Assembly (NCBI GenBank): GCA_022605955.1
Contig: JAKCOZ010000100.1
Coordinates: 248,001-312,000, forward strand
Origin: Rallus limicola
Lineage: Eukaryota; Chordata; Aves; Gruiformes; Rallidae
Length of the DNA: 64,000 nucleotides
Direction of reading: 5' to 3'
In this document: in pieces, positions 1-10,711 of the stretch
Layout of the letters: each line of letters starts with the position of its first letter
How positions within the stretch are numbered: the stretch's first letter is position 1
Position numbers and translations under genes: made by a program
The notes under the pieces: model-generated
The model's input: only the letters and a program-made list of their open reading frames with translations
Told to the model about the DNA's origin: nothing
The model's database searches: none

Positions 1-361
1 AATGCTGGGGGCTTGTGGAATGGAAAAACTGTCTGCAGGTCAGCCAAGGCGAGTGCCCCATTTCTGCCAGGCCTGCAAGGCTGGTCTGAGCGTTGGATTT
101 GTGCCAGGTGAGGTGCTGTCCCTTCCATGGCATTCAGGCCTTCCCTGCCTTGCTGCCATGATGCTGTGTCTTTGGGCCCAGCCTTTCCAACTGCTGGTGC
201 TCTGTGGTTCTGTCTTGCTGCCCCTGTGTCTCCTGTGTTTGGGAGAAAGGGGGCTGCATCTTTGGCCTCTTGCCCCGTGGGTCTGTCCCTGGTGTATGAG
301 TAGAAGCAGGCAGAGGGAGGCTGCTTGTGAGAGCAGGCCCTCATCCTGGCAGCCTCTGTCG
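1..361. repeat. Spacer fragment of a keratin unit at the left edge
   Basis: This stretch is nearly the same as 20381-20745 and 23342-23713, which lie in the 5' flanks of K7 and K8. It is therefore the 5' flank of a keratin copy lying left of the window. The match stops at about 361, where a CR1 tail begins. No coding gene is seen. Confidence 0.7.
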
Positions 362-575
362 TGAGTCCCCATCCCTGGGTGTGTTTAACAGATGGGTAGA
401 TGAGGTGCTCAGGGATCTGGTTCAGCACAGGACAGGAATGGTTGGACTTGATGATCTTGAAGGTCTTTTCCAGCCTAGTCAGTCTGTGATTCTGTGATTC
501 TGATCCTGGCAGGAATGATGAAACTGAATGACTTTGAAGGTCCCTTCCAACCCAAACCATTCTCTGATTCTGTGC
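362..575 (+). mobile_element. Two abutting CR1 LINE 3' tails
   Basis: The first tail runs from CCATCCCTGGGTGTG to the repeats GATTCTGTGATTCTG near 500. A second tail (GAAGGTCCCTTCCAACCC, then ATTCTCTGATTCTG) follows at once. The same pair lies at 50455-50660. Confidence 0.8.
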
Positions 576-968
576 TGTCTCTGTCCTCACGTGGATGCAC
601 AAAGCTCTTGTCGTATTTTCCCTCCCCTTCCCAGCTGTGGAGGGGCAATGATAGAGGGTCTCAGTGCTCAGCTGTTCCCCAGGCCATGTAGCTCTGTCAG
701 ACAGGCATCAGAGGCATGTGTAGAAGTGAATAAAAGTATTGAACCTTTTCTTTGGGCCACTGAAGGACTTGTGTGTCAGGCCAGGAGTGCACCATGTGCC
801 AGTGGGATGATTTTTCAGAATCCACATCCTAAGGAGAGGCCTGGTATTAATTGGTGAACCCACCCCAATAGCTACTTGAAGCCTGCCTTTCTTGTGTCTG
901 GGGTTGGATGATCCTTGGGAGAAGAATGATCAACTGAGGAGATGTGGAAGGCTTTGATGCAGGAGAAC
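576..968. repeat. 3' flanking spacer of K1 (B1 type)
   Basis: Spacer shared with K15 (45839-46231) and K16 (50661-51062), between a CR1 tail and the poly(A) signal of the keratin gene. No gene recognised. Confidence 0.65.
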
Positions 969-1308
969 TTTATTGATGGAAAATGACACCAGGAAAAGGA
1001 AATAGTTCCAAGTATGAGGGTGCCTGTGTGAGATACAGGTCAGGGGACCATGAGCCAACATCCTTTGAATGCTGGAGCTCTTACTAGAGCCACGAGGCCT
1101 TTGGGCCCCATCCTATGGAGGACCGTCCTGGTCTTTGCTTTTTGAGCAGGTGGTTTCAAAGGAGAGTAACAGACACAACAGAAGAGGCAATGCAGAGAAG
1201 GAAGAGGGAGAAGGTGAAAAGCTGGAGAGGCCATGTTTGCTAGAAGAGGCCTGAAGGAGCAGAATCCACGACATGGACTCCAGGTTTAGATGATGTTTGC
1301 AGGAAACG

Positions 1309-1629
1309 TTAGCAGGGGTAGCAGCCCCTTCTGCCTCCATAGCAGCCCAGGCCTCCTAAGCCGTAGCCATAGGCAAGGCCATAGCCAAAGCCTCCAGAGG
1401 AGACAGGCACTCCCTGGGAGCTGAGTTCGTTGCCCACGGCAGCGGATGCGGAGGATCCCACAGCGGTGCTCTGGGGGAAGGAGCTGAGGATGGGTCCTGG
1501 CAGGGTGACCAGCACAGCGGGAGGCTGGATGACGACACGGGAGTCCTCACACTGCCTGACACAGGGCTCGTTGCAGCTGTTGGCCAGCGGGGTGGGTCCG
1601 CAGGGGCGGCAGAGGCTGTTGCAGGCCAT
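1309..1629 (-). CDS. K1, feather-type beta-keratin, 106 aa
   Basis: Structural corneous beta-protein, a family that packs into thin beta-sheet filaments in cornifying skin-appendage cells. Residues 1-29 carry six Cys (3, 7, 10, 19, 23, 27) and the feather-type block [16 protein letters not shown]. Residues about 30-63 are the conserved beta-sheet core (VVIQP..., [11 protein letters not shown]). The rest is Gly/Tyr/Leu rich and ends GGRRGCYPC. This copy has Arg8 and PAVL at 37-40. It is four residues shorter than most because it has one GYGL repeat fewer. The ATG at 1629 follows a 20-nt leader; the open frame further upstream is the 106-bp intron (1650-1755, GTGAGC...TTCCAG). Stop TAA; poly(A) signal AATAAA at 969-974, so the 3' UTR is about 335 nt. 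The family is certain; feather rather than scale expression is inferred. Confidence 0.94.
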   Translation of the reverse strand: MACNSLCRPCGPTPLANSCNEPCVRQCEDSRVVIQPPAVLVTLPGPILSSFPQSTAVGSSASAAVGNELSSQGVPVSSGGFGYGLAYGYGLGGLGCYGGRRGCYPC

Positions 1630-1755
1630 GTGTGTGGTGTGGAGGGGCCCTGGAAGAGAGGAGGTTGAGAAAGCGCAGGGCTGCAAAGGTGTTGAGGGCT
1701 GGAAGAGCTGGGCCAAGCAGGGCAGGAGCTGGAGGGGAAGGGCTTTGAGGCTCAC

Positions 1756-1826
1756 CTTGTGGAGCGTGGAGCAGAAGGTGTCAGGAGAAGTGTGTGAGGG
1801 ACACAGGCTCTGGGTCGGCTTTTATG
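1756..1826 (-). promoter_or_regulatory. K1 core promoter and noncoding exon 1
   Basis: TATA element CATAAAAG at 1819-1826. A start site near 1795 is inferred from the usual 31-nt distance. Exon 1 ends at 1756 with the donor AAG|GTGAGC. Exon 1 has one substitution (GACACC for GACGCC) seen in no other copy. P1-type flank. Confidence 0.78.
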
Positions 1827-2789
1827 CTGGTCCCAGAGGGGTGTGACAGCCCTTGAGGGTGACTGTGTTTTTCACCACACTCTTCTCTCATGCCACAGCC
1901 TGGTGAGCAATGAGCTGGGGCGTGTTTTCCTGGCCACACTTTTCTGCCATGGCAGTTTTGTGGTGTGGCTCCATGACGGTCTGGTCTCTGCATTGTAAAT
2001 GTGCCAGCTGAAGGCATTTGTGCCTTCTCTGCCTTGCTGCCATGATGCTAAGCGTGTCTTTGGGCCTGGTCATCTGAGGTTCTTGTGCTCTGTGGTTCTC
2101 TTTTGTCCCTCTGTCTCCAAAATTCATGTCTGGGAGAAAGGGGGCAGCATCTTTAGGCTTGTGCCCCCTTTGGGTCACCCCTGTCGTGTGGGTATGAAAC
2201 AGGCAGAGGAGGGCTGCTTGTGAGAGCTCCATGAAGGGCTGCTCTGTGCATTATAAATGTGCCATTTGAAGGAATTTGGGCCTTCTCTGCCTTGCTGCCA
2301 TGAGGCTAAGTGTGACTTTGGACCTAGTCTGCTGCCCCTGTGTCTGCAGAGTGTCTGAGAAAAAAAAGGGCTGAATCTTTAACCTTGGGCCCCCTTTGGC
2401 CATCCCTGGCGTGTGAGTACCAAGCAGGCAGAGGAGGGCTGCTTGTGAGAGCAGGCCATTGTCCTGGCAGCTTTAGTCCAGAGTGCCTGAGTGCTTGGCA
2501 ATTGCCCGTCCACACCTCCCTGGGGCCTTCTGGGGGTATGTCAGCATAACAGGTGAGGGTGGGAGCTGGACCACTTCCTTGGGAGGCCCTTGTTTGTCTT
2601 GTAGAGGTGTTGTTGCTTGGGACCGGTTGCTAAAGGCCTGCAGAGATTTTCTAAGGCTCCTCTGTGTAAGAGGTACAGGAAGGAAGATGTGGGAAGGTAG
2701 AGACTGGTGAGGCTGTTTATTGTTCCTTTGGAAGGGGATGTAGAAAATCCTTAGGAGAATCTCCTTCCTTGATTTGATGTGGGGGAAAC
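1827..2789. repeat. P1-type 5' flank of K1, with two subrepeats
   Basis: Two diverged copies of a subrepeat of about 259 bp start near 1984 and 2242 (shared words CCTTGCTGCCATGA, GGCAGAGGAGGGCTGCTTGT). A segment of about 170 bp present in other P1 flanks is missing at about 1945-1955. No gene seen. Confidence 0.6.
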
Positions 2790-4065
2790 ATAGTGATAAA
2801 AGAGGAGGAAAAGGTCGTATTCCATTGTGCCTCTAAACTGAATACTAAGACCAGTTGTGCTTTGGGTTCCCACCCCCCCTGAGATGGAAGACAAGGAAGG
2901 GGATCATTAGGAAGCCCCCATACGAGAAGGAGAAATGGTTGTACACCTGCTACACCACTTATCCATACACAAGTGTAGGGGACCAGAGGAGATCCCCCCA
3001 AGGGTACTGTGGGGGTTTCTGTCCATGTTCACTAAATATGTTTTTATCATGTCTCTTCAATCCTGCCTGTACCAGGGAAGTTCTAGTTCTCTGGAAGTGA
3101 CCAGACGTGGTACCAACCCCTAAGAATTGGCAGAAGGAAGATCTGGGAATCACAGGCCTCTCAGTCTGACCTTGGTTCCAGGGCAGTTTAGGTGCCAGAT
3201 CACCTTGAGTGCCACCACGCAGCACATACAGGACAGCCAGGTGATCAGTCCCAGTCATCATGGGTTATGAAAGGCAGGTTCTGCTTGACCCTCCTGGTCT
3301 GCTGCCATGACAAGCTGACCTGCTGAATCGCTGAGGGAATGGCTGTGGATGTTGTGTACCTGGTCTTTAGTAAAGCCTTTCATAGTAATTGCCACAGCAT
3401 TCTCCTTGAGAAACTGGCTTCTCCTGGCTTGGGTGGGTGCAGTCTCTGCTGGGGAAAAGCTGGCTGGATGCCTGGGCCAAAGACTTGTGATCAATGGAGT
3501 TTATCCCGTTGGTGGCCGGGCACAAGTGGTGTTCCCCAAGAGCCAGTGCTGGGGCCAGTTCTGTGCAATATCTTTCTCAGTGATGTGGACAAGGGGATTG
3601 AGGGCACCCTGAGTACGTTTGGACGTGACACCAAGGTTGGCTGAAGCGTTGATCAGCTTGAGGGTAGGAAGCCCCCAAAGAGGGGTCTGGACAGGCTGGA
3701 TCCATGGGCCAAGGCCAAGTGTATGAGGTTCAAGAAGGCTCAGTGCCAGGTCCTGCACTTGGGTCCCAACAGCGCCTGGCAATGCTACAGGCTTGGGGAA
3801 GAGTAGCTGACAATCTGCCTGGCATAAAAGGACTTGGTGTTCAACACGTGTCTGAGCATGAGCCAGCTGTGTGGCAAGGTGGCTAAGAAGGCCACCAGCA
3901 TGTTGGCTTGTATGGGAAATGGTTTGTCCAGCAGGACCAGAGCAGTGTTCATCCCCCTGTACTCAGCAGTGCTGAGTCTGTCCTGGAATGCTCTGATGGG
4001 TTTTTGGCCCTGCACTGCCACAAAGACAGTGAGGATTTGGAGCCTGTCCACAGAATGGCAATGAA
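2790..4065 (+). mobile_element. Decayed CR1 ORF2 fragment (reverse transcriptase), copy 1
   Basis: Translation in pieces gives CR1 reverse-transcriptase blocks: [44 protein letters not shown]. The catalytic FADD is replaced by FGRD and a TGA breaks the frame near 3642. It is antisense to the keratin genes and ends just short of the K2 poly(A) signal. Confidence 0.85.
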
Positions 4066-4446
4066 ACACCTAAGGCTGGGATGCAGAAGAACTTTATTGA
4101 GAGAAGGAAAAGAAGCAGTATCCAGCAAAAAGACCTCCTTCCCATGGAGGAAGGAGACCAGAGGTCCATGTTAGGCTTTGGCTTCAGAGAAGTTGGTGTC
4201 AGTGGGGAGTACCAGACACAAGAGAAGAAGCGATTCAACAAAGGAAGAAGAAGAGGAGGAGGTTGTGGGGCCGAGTTTGCCTCAGCCCAGGCTGCTCCCC
4301 TTCCCTGCTTCCTTGCTTGGTGCCATGAGAGCAGGAGCTGTGGATGGCAGGTCCATGTGCCAGGAAAGGCCTGGAGAAGTGTCCTCAATCCATGGCATGG
4401 CTTCCAGTGTTGGAGTGGTTGGGGTCAACGCTGGCGGTGAGCACAC

Positions 4447-4782
4447 TTAGCAGAGGTATCCATAGCCTCTTCTGCCTCCATAGCAGCCCAGGCCTCCTAA
4501 GCCGTAGCCATAGCCAAGGCCATAGCCAAGGCCATAGCCAAAGCCTCCAGAGGAGACAGGCACTCCCTGGGAGCTGAGTTCGTTGCCCACGGCAGCGGAT
4601 GCGGAGGATCCCACAGCGGTGCTCTGGGGGAAGGAGCTGAGGATGGGTCCTGGCAGGGTGACCAGCACAGCGGGAGGCTGGATGACGACACGGGAGTCCT
4701 CACACTGCCTGACACAGGGCTCGTTGCAGCTGTTGGCCAGCGGGGTGGGTCCGCAGGGGCTGCAGAGGCTGTTGCAGGCCAT
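4447..4782 (-). CDS. K2, feather-type beta-keratin, 111 aa
   Basis: Domain order as in K1. It has Ser8, PAVL at 37-40, two Gly spacers in the GYGL repeats ([14 protein letters not shown]) and the GYGYLC end. That end lacks the third-last Cys of the GCYPC class, leaving eight Cys in all instead of nine. Intron 4803-4908; AATAAA at 4093-4098. The 3' UTR (about 350 nt) has a pyrimidine-rich tract in the mRNA (GAA/GAG repeats on the plus strand near 4240-4262). One of only two copies that join a GYGYLC end to a P1 promoter flank; the other is K13. Confidence 0.94.
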   Translation of the reverse strand: MACNSLCSPCGPTPLANSCNEPCVRQCEDSRVVIQPPAVLVTLPGPILSSFPQSTAVGSSASAAVGNELSSQGVPVSSGGFGYGLGYGLGYGYGLGGLGCYGGRRGYGYLC

Positions 4783-4908
4783 GTGTGTGGTGTGGAGGGG
4801 CCCTGGAAGAGAGGAGGTTGAGAAAGCGCAGGGCTGCAAAGGTGTTGAGGGCTGGAAGAGCTGGGCCAAGCAGGGCAGGAGCTGGAGGGGAAGGGCTTTG
4901 AGGCTCAC

Positions 4909-4979
4909 CTTGTGGAGCGTGGAGCAGAAGGCGTCAGGAGAAGTGTGTGAGGGACAGAGGCTCTGGGTCGGCTTTTATG
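4909..4979 (-). promoter_or_regulatory. K2 core promoter and exon 1
   Basis: TATA element CATAAAAG at 4972-4979; start site inferred near 4948; donor at 4908/4909. P1-type flank. Confidence 0.78.
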
Positions 4980-6029
4980 CTGGTCCCAGAGGGGTGTGAC
5001 AGCCCTTGAGGGTGACCACGTTTTTCATCAAGCAGGTCTTGCCTGTCACAGCCTCACGATTAATGAGGTGGTGCGTGTTTTCCTGGCCACGCTTTTCTGC
5101 CATTTCATGTCCTTCTCGTGACTCCATGTTCACTTGTCCCTGGCGGCAGCTTTGAAGGGCCAAATTCTGGGTGTTGAGTGTCTGTGTCAGGACGGGCATG
5201 AGACACATCCAAAGCATAGGAGAGCTGGGGTGTCATTAGTAAGATCATGCCATGGCAGTTTTGTGGTGTGGCTCCATGACGGTCTGGTCTCTGCATTGTA
5301 AATGTGCCAGCTGAAGGCATTTGGGCCTTCTCTGCCTTGCTGCCATGAGGCTAAGTGTGTCTTTGGGCCTAGTCTGCTGCCCCTGTGTCTGCAGAGTGTC
5401 TGGGAAAAAAGGGGTCACATCTTTACGCTTGTGCCCCCTTTGGGCCACTTCTGGCATATGAAGCAGACAGAGGAGGGCTGCTTGTGAGGGCAGGCCATTG
5501 TCATGAGGCTAAGTGTGACTTTGGGCCAAGTCTTTCCCGCTGCTTCTGCTCTGTGGTTCTGTCTTGCTGTCTCTGTGTCTCCAAAATAAATGTCTGGGAG
5601 AAAGGGGACAGCATCTTTAGGCTTGTGCTTCTGTTGGGCCATCCCTGGTGAGTGAGTACATGCAGGCAGAGGAGGGCTTCTTGTGAGAGCAGCCATTGTC
5701 CTGGCAGCTTTAGTCCAGAGCTCCTGAGTGCTTGGCAACTGCCCGTCCACACCTCCCTGGGGCCTTCTGGGGGTATGTCAGCATGAGAGGTGAGGGTGGG
5801 AGCTGGACCACTTCTTTGGGAGGCCCTTCTTGTTTGTCTTGTAGAGGTCTTGTTCCTGGGAGCGGTTGCTAAAGGCCCTCAGAGACTTCCTAAGGCTCCT
5901 CTGTGTAAGAGGTACGGGAAGGAAGATCTGTGAAGGTAGAGACTGGTGAGCCTGTTTATTGTTCCTTTGGAAGGGGATGTAGAAAATCCTTAGGAGAATC
6001 TCCTTCCTTGATTTGATGTGGGGGAAACT
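4980..6029. repeat. P1-type 5' flank of K2
   Basis: Contains the conserved GGCGGCAGCTTTGAAGG block near 5140-5160 and two subrepeats (about 5300-5490 and 5500-5700), then a spacer conserved between units. No gene seen. Confidence 0.6.
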
Positions 6030-7300
6030 TAATGACAAAGGACGAGGAAAAGGCTGAGTTGCTTTTCGCTTCAGAACTGAATACTAAAACCAGTTGTGCT
6101 TTGGGTTCCCAGAGCCCCTGAGATGGAAGACAAGGAAGGGGATCATTAGGAAGCCCTCATAAGAGGAGAAATGGTTGTAGACCTGCTACACCACTAAGCC
6201 ATACACAAGTGTAGAGGGCCAGAGGAGATCCCCCCAAGGGTACTGTGGGGGTTTCTGTCCATGTTCACTAAATATGTTTTTATCATGTCTCTTCAATCCT
6301 GCCTGTACCAGGGAAGTTCTACTTTTCTGGAAGTGACCAGACGTGGTACCAACCTCTAAGAATTGGCAGAAGGAAGATCTGGGAATTACAGGCCTCTCAG
6401 TCTGACCTTGGTTCCAGGGCAGTTTAGGTGCCAGATCACCTTGAGTGCCACCACGCAGCACATACAGGACAGCCAGGTGATCAGACCCAGTCATCATGGG
6501 TTATGAAAGGCAGGTTCTGCTTGACCCTCCTGGTCTGCTGCCATGACAAGGTGACCTGCTGAATAGCTGAGGGAATGGCTGTGGATGTTGTGTACCTGGT
6601 CTTTAGTAAAGCCTTTCATAGTAATTGCCACAGCATTCTCCTTGAGAAACTGGCTTCTCCTGGCTTGGGTGGGTGCAGTCTCTGCTGGGGAAAAGCTGGC
6701 TGGATGGCTGGGCCAAAGACTTGTGATCAATGGAGTTTATCCCGTTGGTGGCCGGGCACAAGTGGTGTTCCCCAAGAGCCAGTGCTGGGGCCAGTTCTGT
6801 GCAATATCTTTCTCAGTGATGTGGACAAGGGGATTGAGGGCACCCTGAGTACGTTTGGACGTGACACCAAGGTTGGCTGCAGCGTTGATCAGCTTGAGGG
6901 TAGGAAGCCCCCAAAGAGGGGTCTGGACAGGCTGGATCCATGGGCCAAGGCCAAGTGTATGAGGTTCAAGAAGGCTCAGTGCCAGGTCCTGCACTTGGGT
7001 CACAACAGCGCCAGGCAATGCTACAGGCTTGGGGAAGAGTAGCTGACAATCTGCCTGGCATAAAAGGACTTGGTGGTCGACAGGCGTCTGAGCATGAGCC
7101 AGCTGTGTGACAAGGTGGCTAAGAAGGCCACCAGCATGTTGGCTTGTATGGGAAATGTTTTGGCCAGCAGGACCAGAGCAGTGTTCATCCCCCTGTACTC
7201 AGCAGTGCTGAGTCTGTCCTGGAATGCTCTGATGGGTTTTTGGCCCTGCACTGCCACAAAGACAGTGAGGATTTGGAGCCTGTCCACAGAATGGCAATGA
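6030..7300 (+). mobile_element. Decayed CR1 ORF2 fragment, copy 2
   Basis: Same element as 2790-4065. Here the reverse-transcriptase frame is open over 6575-7042 (155 codons, ending CYRLGEE), but the catalytic motif reads FGRD, so no active enzyme is expected. Confidence 0.85.
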
Positions 7301-7696
7301 AACACCTAAGGCTGGGATGCAGAAGAACTTTATTGAGGGAAGGAAAAGAAGCAGTAACCAGCATAAGGACCTCCTCTCCTTCCTCTTCACCATGGAGGAA
7401 GGAGACCAGAGGTCCATGGTAGGCTTTGGCTTCAGAGAAGTTGGTGTCAGTGGGGAGTACCAGACACAAGAGAAGAAGCGATGCAACAAAGGAAGAAGAA
7501 GAGGAGGAGGTTGTGGGGCCGAGTTTGCCTCAGCCTAGGCTGCTCCGCTTCCCTGCTTCCTTGCTTGGTGCCATGAGAGGAGGAGCTGTGGATGGCAGGT
7601 CCATGTGCCAGGAAAGGCCTGGAGAAGTGTCCTCAGTCCATGGCATGGCTTCCAGTGTTGGAGTGGTTGGGGTGTCAGGGCTGGTGGTGAGCACAC

Positions 7697-8032
7697 TTAG
7701 CAGAGGTATCCATAGCCTCTTCTGCCTCCATAGCAGCCCAGGCCTCCTAAGCCGTAGCCATAGCCAAGGCCATAGCCAAGGCCATAGCCAAAGCCTCCAG
7801 AGGAGACAGGCACTCCCTGGGAGCTGAGTTCGTTGCCCACGGCAGCGGATGCGGAGGATCCCACAGCGGTGCTCTGGGGGAAGGAGCTGAGGATGGGTCC
7901 TGGCAGGGTGACCAGCACAGCGGGAGGCTGGATGACGACACGGGAGTCCTCACACTGCCTGACACAGGGCTCGTTGCAGCTGTTGGCCAGCGGGGTGGGT
8001 CCGCAGGGGCGGCAGAGGCTGTTGCAGGCCAT
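7697..8032 (-). CDS. K3, feather-type beta-keratin, 111 aa
   Basis: Arg8, [18 protein letters not shown] and the GYGYLC end. The encoded protein differs from K2 only at residue 8 (CGC for AGC). Intron 8053-8158; AATAAA at 7329-7334, 3' UTR about 363 nt. The promoter flank is P2, unlike K2, although the coding exon is otherwise that of K2. This is the first gene of the array with a P2 flank. Confidence 0.94.
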   Translation of the reverse strand: MACNSLCRPCGPTPLANSCNEPCVRQCEDSRVVIQPPAVLVTLPGPILSSFPQSTAVGSSASAAVGNELSSQGVPVSSGGFGYGLGYGLGYGYGLGGLGCYGGRRGYGYLC

Positions 8033-8158
8033 GTGTGTGGTGTGGAGGGGCCCTGGAAGAGAGGAGGTTGAGAAAGCGCAGGGCTGCAAAGGTGTTGAGG
8101 GCTGGAAGAGCTGGGCCAAGCAGGGCAGGAGCTGGAGGGGAAGGGCTTTGAGGCTCAC

Positions 8159-8229
8159 CTTGTGAAGCGTGGAGCAGAAGGCGTCAGGAGAAGTGTGTGA
8201 GGGACAGAGGCTCTGGGTCGGCTTTTATG
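8159..8229 (-). promoter_or_regulatory. K3 core promoter and exon 1
   Basis: TATA element CATAAAAG at 8222-8229; start inferred near 8198. Exon 1 carries one substitution near its 3' end (CTTCACAAG for CTCCACAAG). P2-type flank. Confidence 0.77.
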
Positions 8230-9054
8230 CTGGTGCTGCAGTGCCCGAGGCACAGAGACAGCCTTTGCCCATGACAGGGTTATTCATCAAGCAGGTCTTC
8301 CCTGCCACAGCCTGGAGAGCAATGAGGTGGGGCGTGTTTTGCTGGCCACAAGGCTCCCTGTCCCTGTCCTCTTCTTGAGGTCGTGTCCCATTGGCCCTGG
8401 CGGCAGCTTTGAAGGGAGAGTCGGTTCTGGGATGGATTTGTAGGCAAGGTGTGTGTAAAAGCATTTTGGAGGCTTGGGCAAAGCCTAGGAGAGGTGGGGT
8501 GTCATGGGTGAGGCCCTCCCATGGCATTCATGTGGTGTGGTCTGTGGGTGCATTTTCATGCACGGTCCCAGGTCATCGCAGCCCTGCATAACTGCTCTTG
8601 ATTTTGGGCTTTGCTGAAGCATACACCTCCCAGCATATTTGCTCTCTCCCCACTTTCTAAAAACCTGCCTTAAATCCTCTGTAATTTGGTTTGGATATGC
8701 TCTTGGGTGTGTTTTTGACCATCCTCCTTGTAAGGATTTAGTGGGAGGAAGGGATGCTGCCTGTTTATGCCCTATATGTTGCCATGTCTGGGGTTGTGAG
8801 TGCAGGAAGGAAGAGGAAGGCTGTTTTCAAGAGCCAGTTGTGGTCCTGTGAGCCATGGTTCTTACCTGGTGAGCCCTGTTATGTCAGGAGGCCAGCCAGG
8901 CTCTCCATGGGCTTGTTTTGGCCCTTTTGCAGTGTTGCCCTTTTGTGTGGCTGCCACGTGTGTGGGCTGGGCTCTGGTGGGATCTATCCAGAGAGCAAAG
9001 AATCTGGTGAAGGGTGAAGAGGAGAAACCTCCTGTGGAGTCACTGAGGCAGTGT
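8230..9054. repeat. P2-type 5' flank of K3 and spacer
   Basis: P2 flank with a CCAAT word and the CTTTGAA block near 8385-8415, then a spacer shared with K6, K11, K14 and K17 (word GCATACACCTCCCAGCATAT). No gene seen. Confidence 0.6.
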
Positions 9055-9790
9055 AGGTGCTTAGCCTGCAGAAAAGGCAGCTGAGAGGAGCCCACATCAC
9101 CTCTGTCCAGTCCCTAAGTGGTGTTTTTAGCAAGGTGGCTGTTAGGCAATTTTTGCCTACACAAGAGGAAATGGCCTCAATTGCTTCCAGGGGAGTTTCT
9201 GTTGGCTTTTGGGAAGGGTGTCTTGAGTCCAAGGGTTAGGAAGCACTGGAAGAGACAGCCCAGGGCAATGCTTGAGTCAGCATCCCTGGAGGGATTGAAA
9301 GACGGGTAGATATGGTGCTTGGGGATGTGGTGTTGTGGTGGACTTGGTATTGTGAGCTTCCCAGTTGGACCTGAGGATGGAAATGTTCCTTTCCAAGGGA
9401 AATGCTTTGGTGATTCTCAGCGAGGGGTTTCCTGTTGGGGAAGGACAGGGACTAAGTGGAAGCCAGTAAGGTGCTGGGCTGCATCAAGAGCAGCGTGTCC
9501 AGCAGGTGGAGGGAAGGAATTGTCTGCTGTGCTCTCCTGAGCCTGGAGTGCTGTGTTGAGCTGTTGGCACCCCAGCAGAGGAATGATAGGCACCTTCTGC
9601 ATCAAGAGGTCAGAAGGGGCCATGGGGATGGTCATGTGAAAGCTTCTCCTGCATGAGGACAGGCTGAGAGAGCTGAGTTTGTTTCTCCTGGAGAAGTTTC
9701 CATGGAGACCTTAGAGCAGCCTTCCTGTACTGACAGGAGCCATGGAGGAAAGATGGAGATGGACTCATTATTCAGGATGTGTAGTGATAC
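9055..9790 (+). mobile_element. Two CR1 fragments in tandem
   Basis: The first (to about 9395) is a CR1 3' end (GAGGAAATGGCCTCAATTGC, GGAAGCACTGGAAGAGACAG). The second starts at GTGCTGGGCTGCATCAAGAG and carries the CR1 stretch GACAGGCTGAGAGAGCTGAG. Both are decayed and lack long frames. Confidence 0.75.
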
Positions 9791-10262
9791 AATGAGGGGT
9801 AATGAGCAAACCTGAACAAGGGTAGGCTTGGGTGAGCTATTAGGAATGTTTTCTCTGATTCTGTGCTGACTCTGTCCTCTTGTGGATGCACAAAGCTCTT
9901 GTCATATTTTCCCTCCCCCTTCCTAGTTGTGGAGGGGCAGTGATAGAGACGGTCTGTGCTCACCTGGAGCCCTGGGTATGTTCCCCTATCAGAGAAGCAT
10001 TAGAGCCACGTGTAGAAGTGAATAAAGGTATCAAAAGATTTCTTTGGTCAAGGAATGGTCTTGTGTGTCAGGCCAGAAGTGCCCCAGGTGGAAGTGGGAT
10101 GGTCTTCTCAGAATACACATCCCAAAGAGAGGTCTGGTATCCATTGTTCAACCCATCCTGCTGGCTGCTTGAGCCCTGACTTTGTGTTGTTTGAGGCTGG
10201 ATGAGCTTTGGAAGAATAAAAATACAACTGAGGAGATGTCAAAGGCTGTGCTGCAGGAGAAG
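9791..10262. repeat. 3' flanking spacer of K4 (B2 type)
   Basis: Conserved between units from the word GCACAAAGCTCTTGTCATAT to the poly(A) site; no gene seen. Confidence 0.6.
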
Positions 10263-10711
10263 TTTATTCATGGAAAAATGACAAGGAAAAGGAAAGAGTT
10301 CCATGTATGAGGGTGCCCATCTGAGATACAAGACAGGAGATCATGAGACAACATCCTTTGTATGCTGGAGCTCTTAACAGAGCCACAGGGACTTCCAACC
10401 CCCATTACAGGAGAGACAGACTGAAGGTCCCCTGTGGTTTTGATTTTGAGCATGTGGTTTCAGAGGAGAGTAGCAGACACAAGAGAGGAGGCAATGCAGA
10501 GAAGGAAGAGGGAGAAGGTGAAAAGCTGGAGAGGCCATGTTTGCCTCATCCCATGCTGGCCCTCTTCCCTGCTTCCTTGCTTAGTGCCATGAGAGGAGGA
10601 ACTCAGGATGAGAGATCCAGGTTCCAAAAGAGGCCTGGAGGTGCATTCTTATTCCACAGTATGAACTGCAGGATTATTGGTGGTTGGGGTAAGTGCTGGT
10701 GGGGAGTTCCC

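Noticed and set aside
1356..1562. Second minus-strand frame inside each keratin gene (ending in Met-Ala-Leu repeats)
   Set aside because: Frame-shifted reading of the GYGL repeat; ends inside the gene and has no independent support.
1630..1755. N-terminal extension of 42 residues before the keratin start
   Set aside because: It begins at a GTG in the splice donor and is the intron. Donor, acceptor and polypyrimidine tract are clear, and the known protein family starts at the chosen ATG.
1430..1846. Plus-strand open frames of 138-203 codons over every keratin gene
   Set aside because: They run antisense through the coding exon, intron and exon 1 and are open because of the keratin codon composition. 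They have no promoter, splice or homology support and simply repeat with the array.
2716..2722. TTTATT at the edge of CR1 modules (2716, 5956, 38462, 41781) as a keratin poly(A) signal
   Set aside because: It has no keratin 3' UTR next to it; nearer signals serve each gene.
6575..7042. 155-codon frame as a host gene or active reverse transcriptase
   Set aside because: CR1-derived, 5' and 3' truncated, and the catalytic Asp pair is lost.
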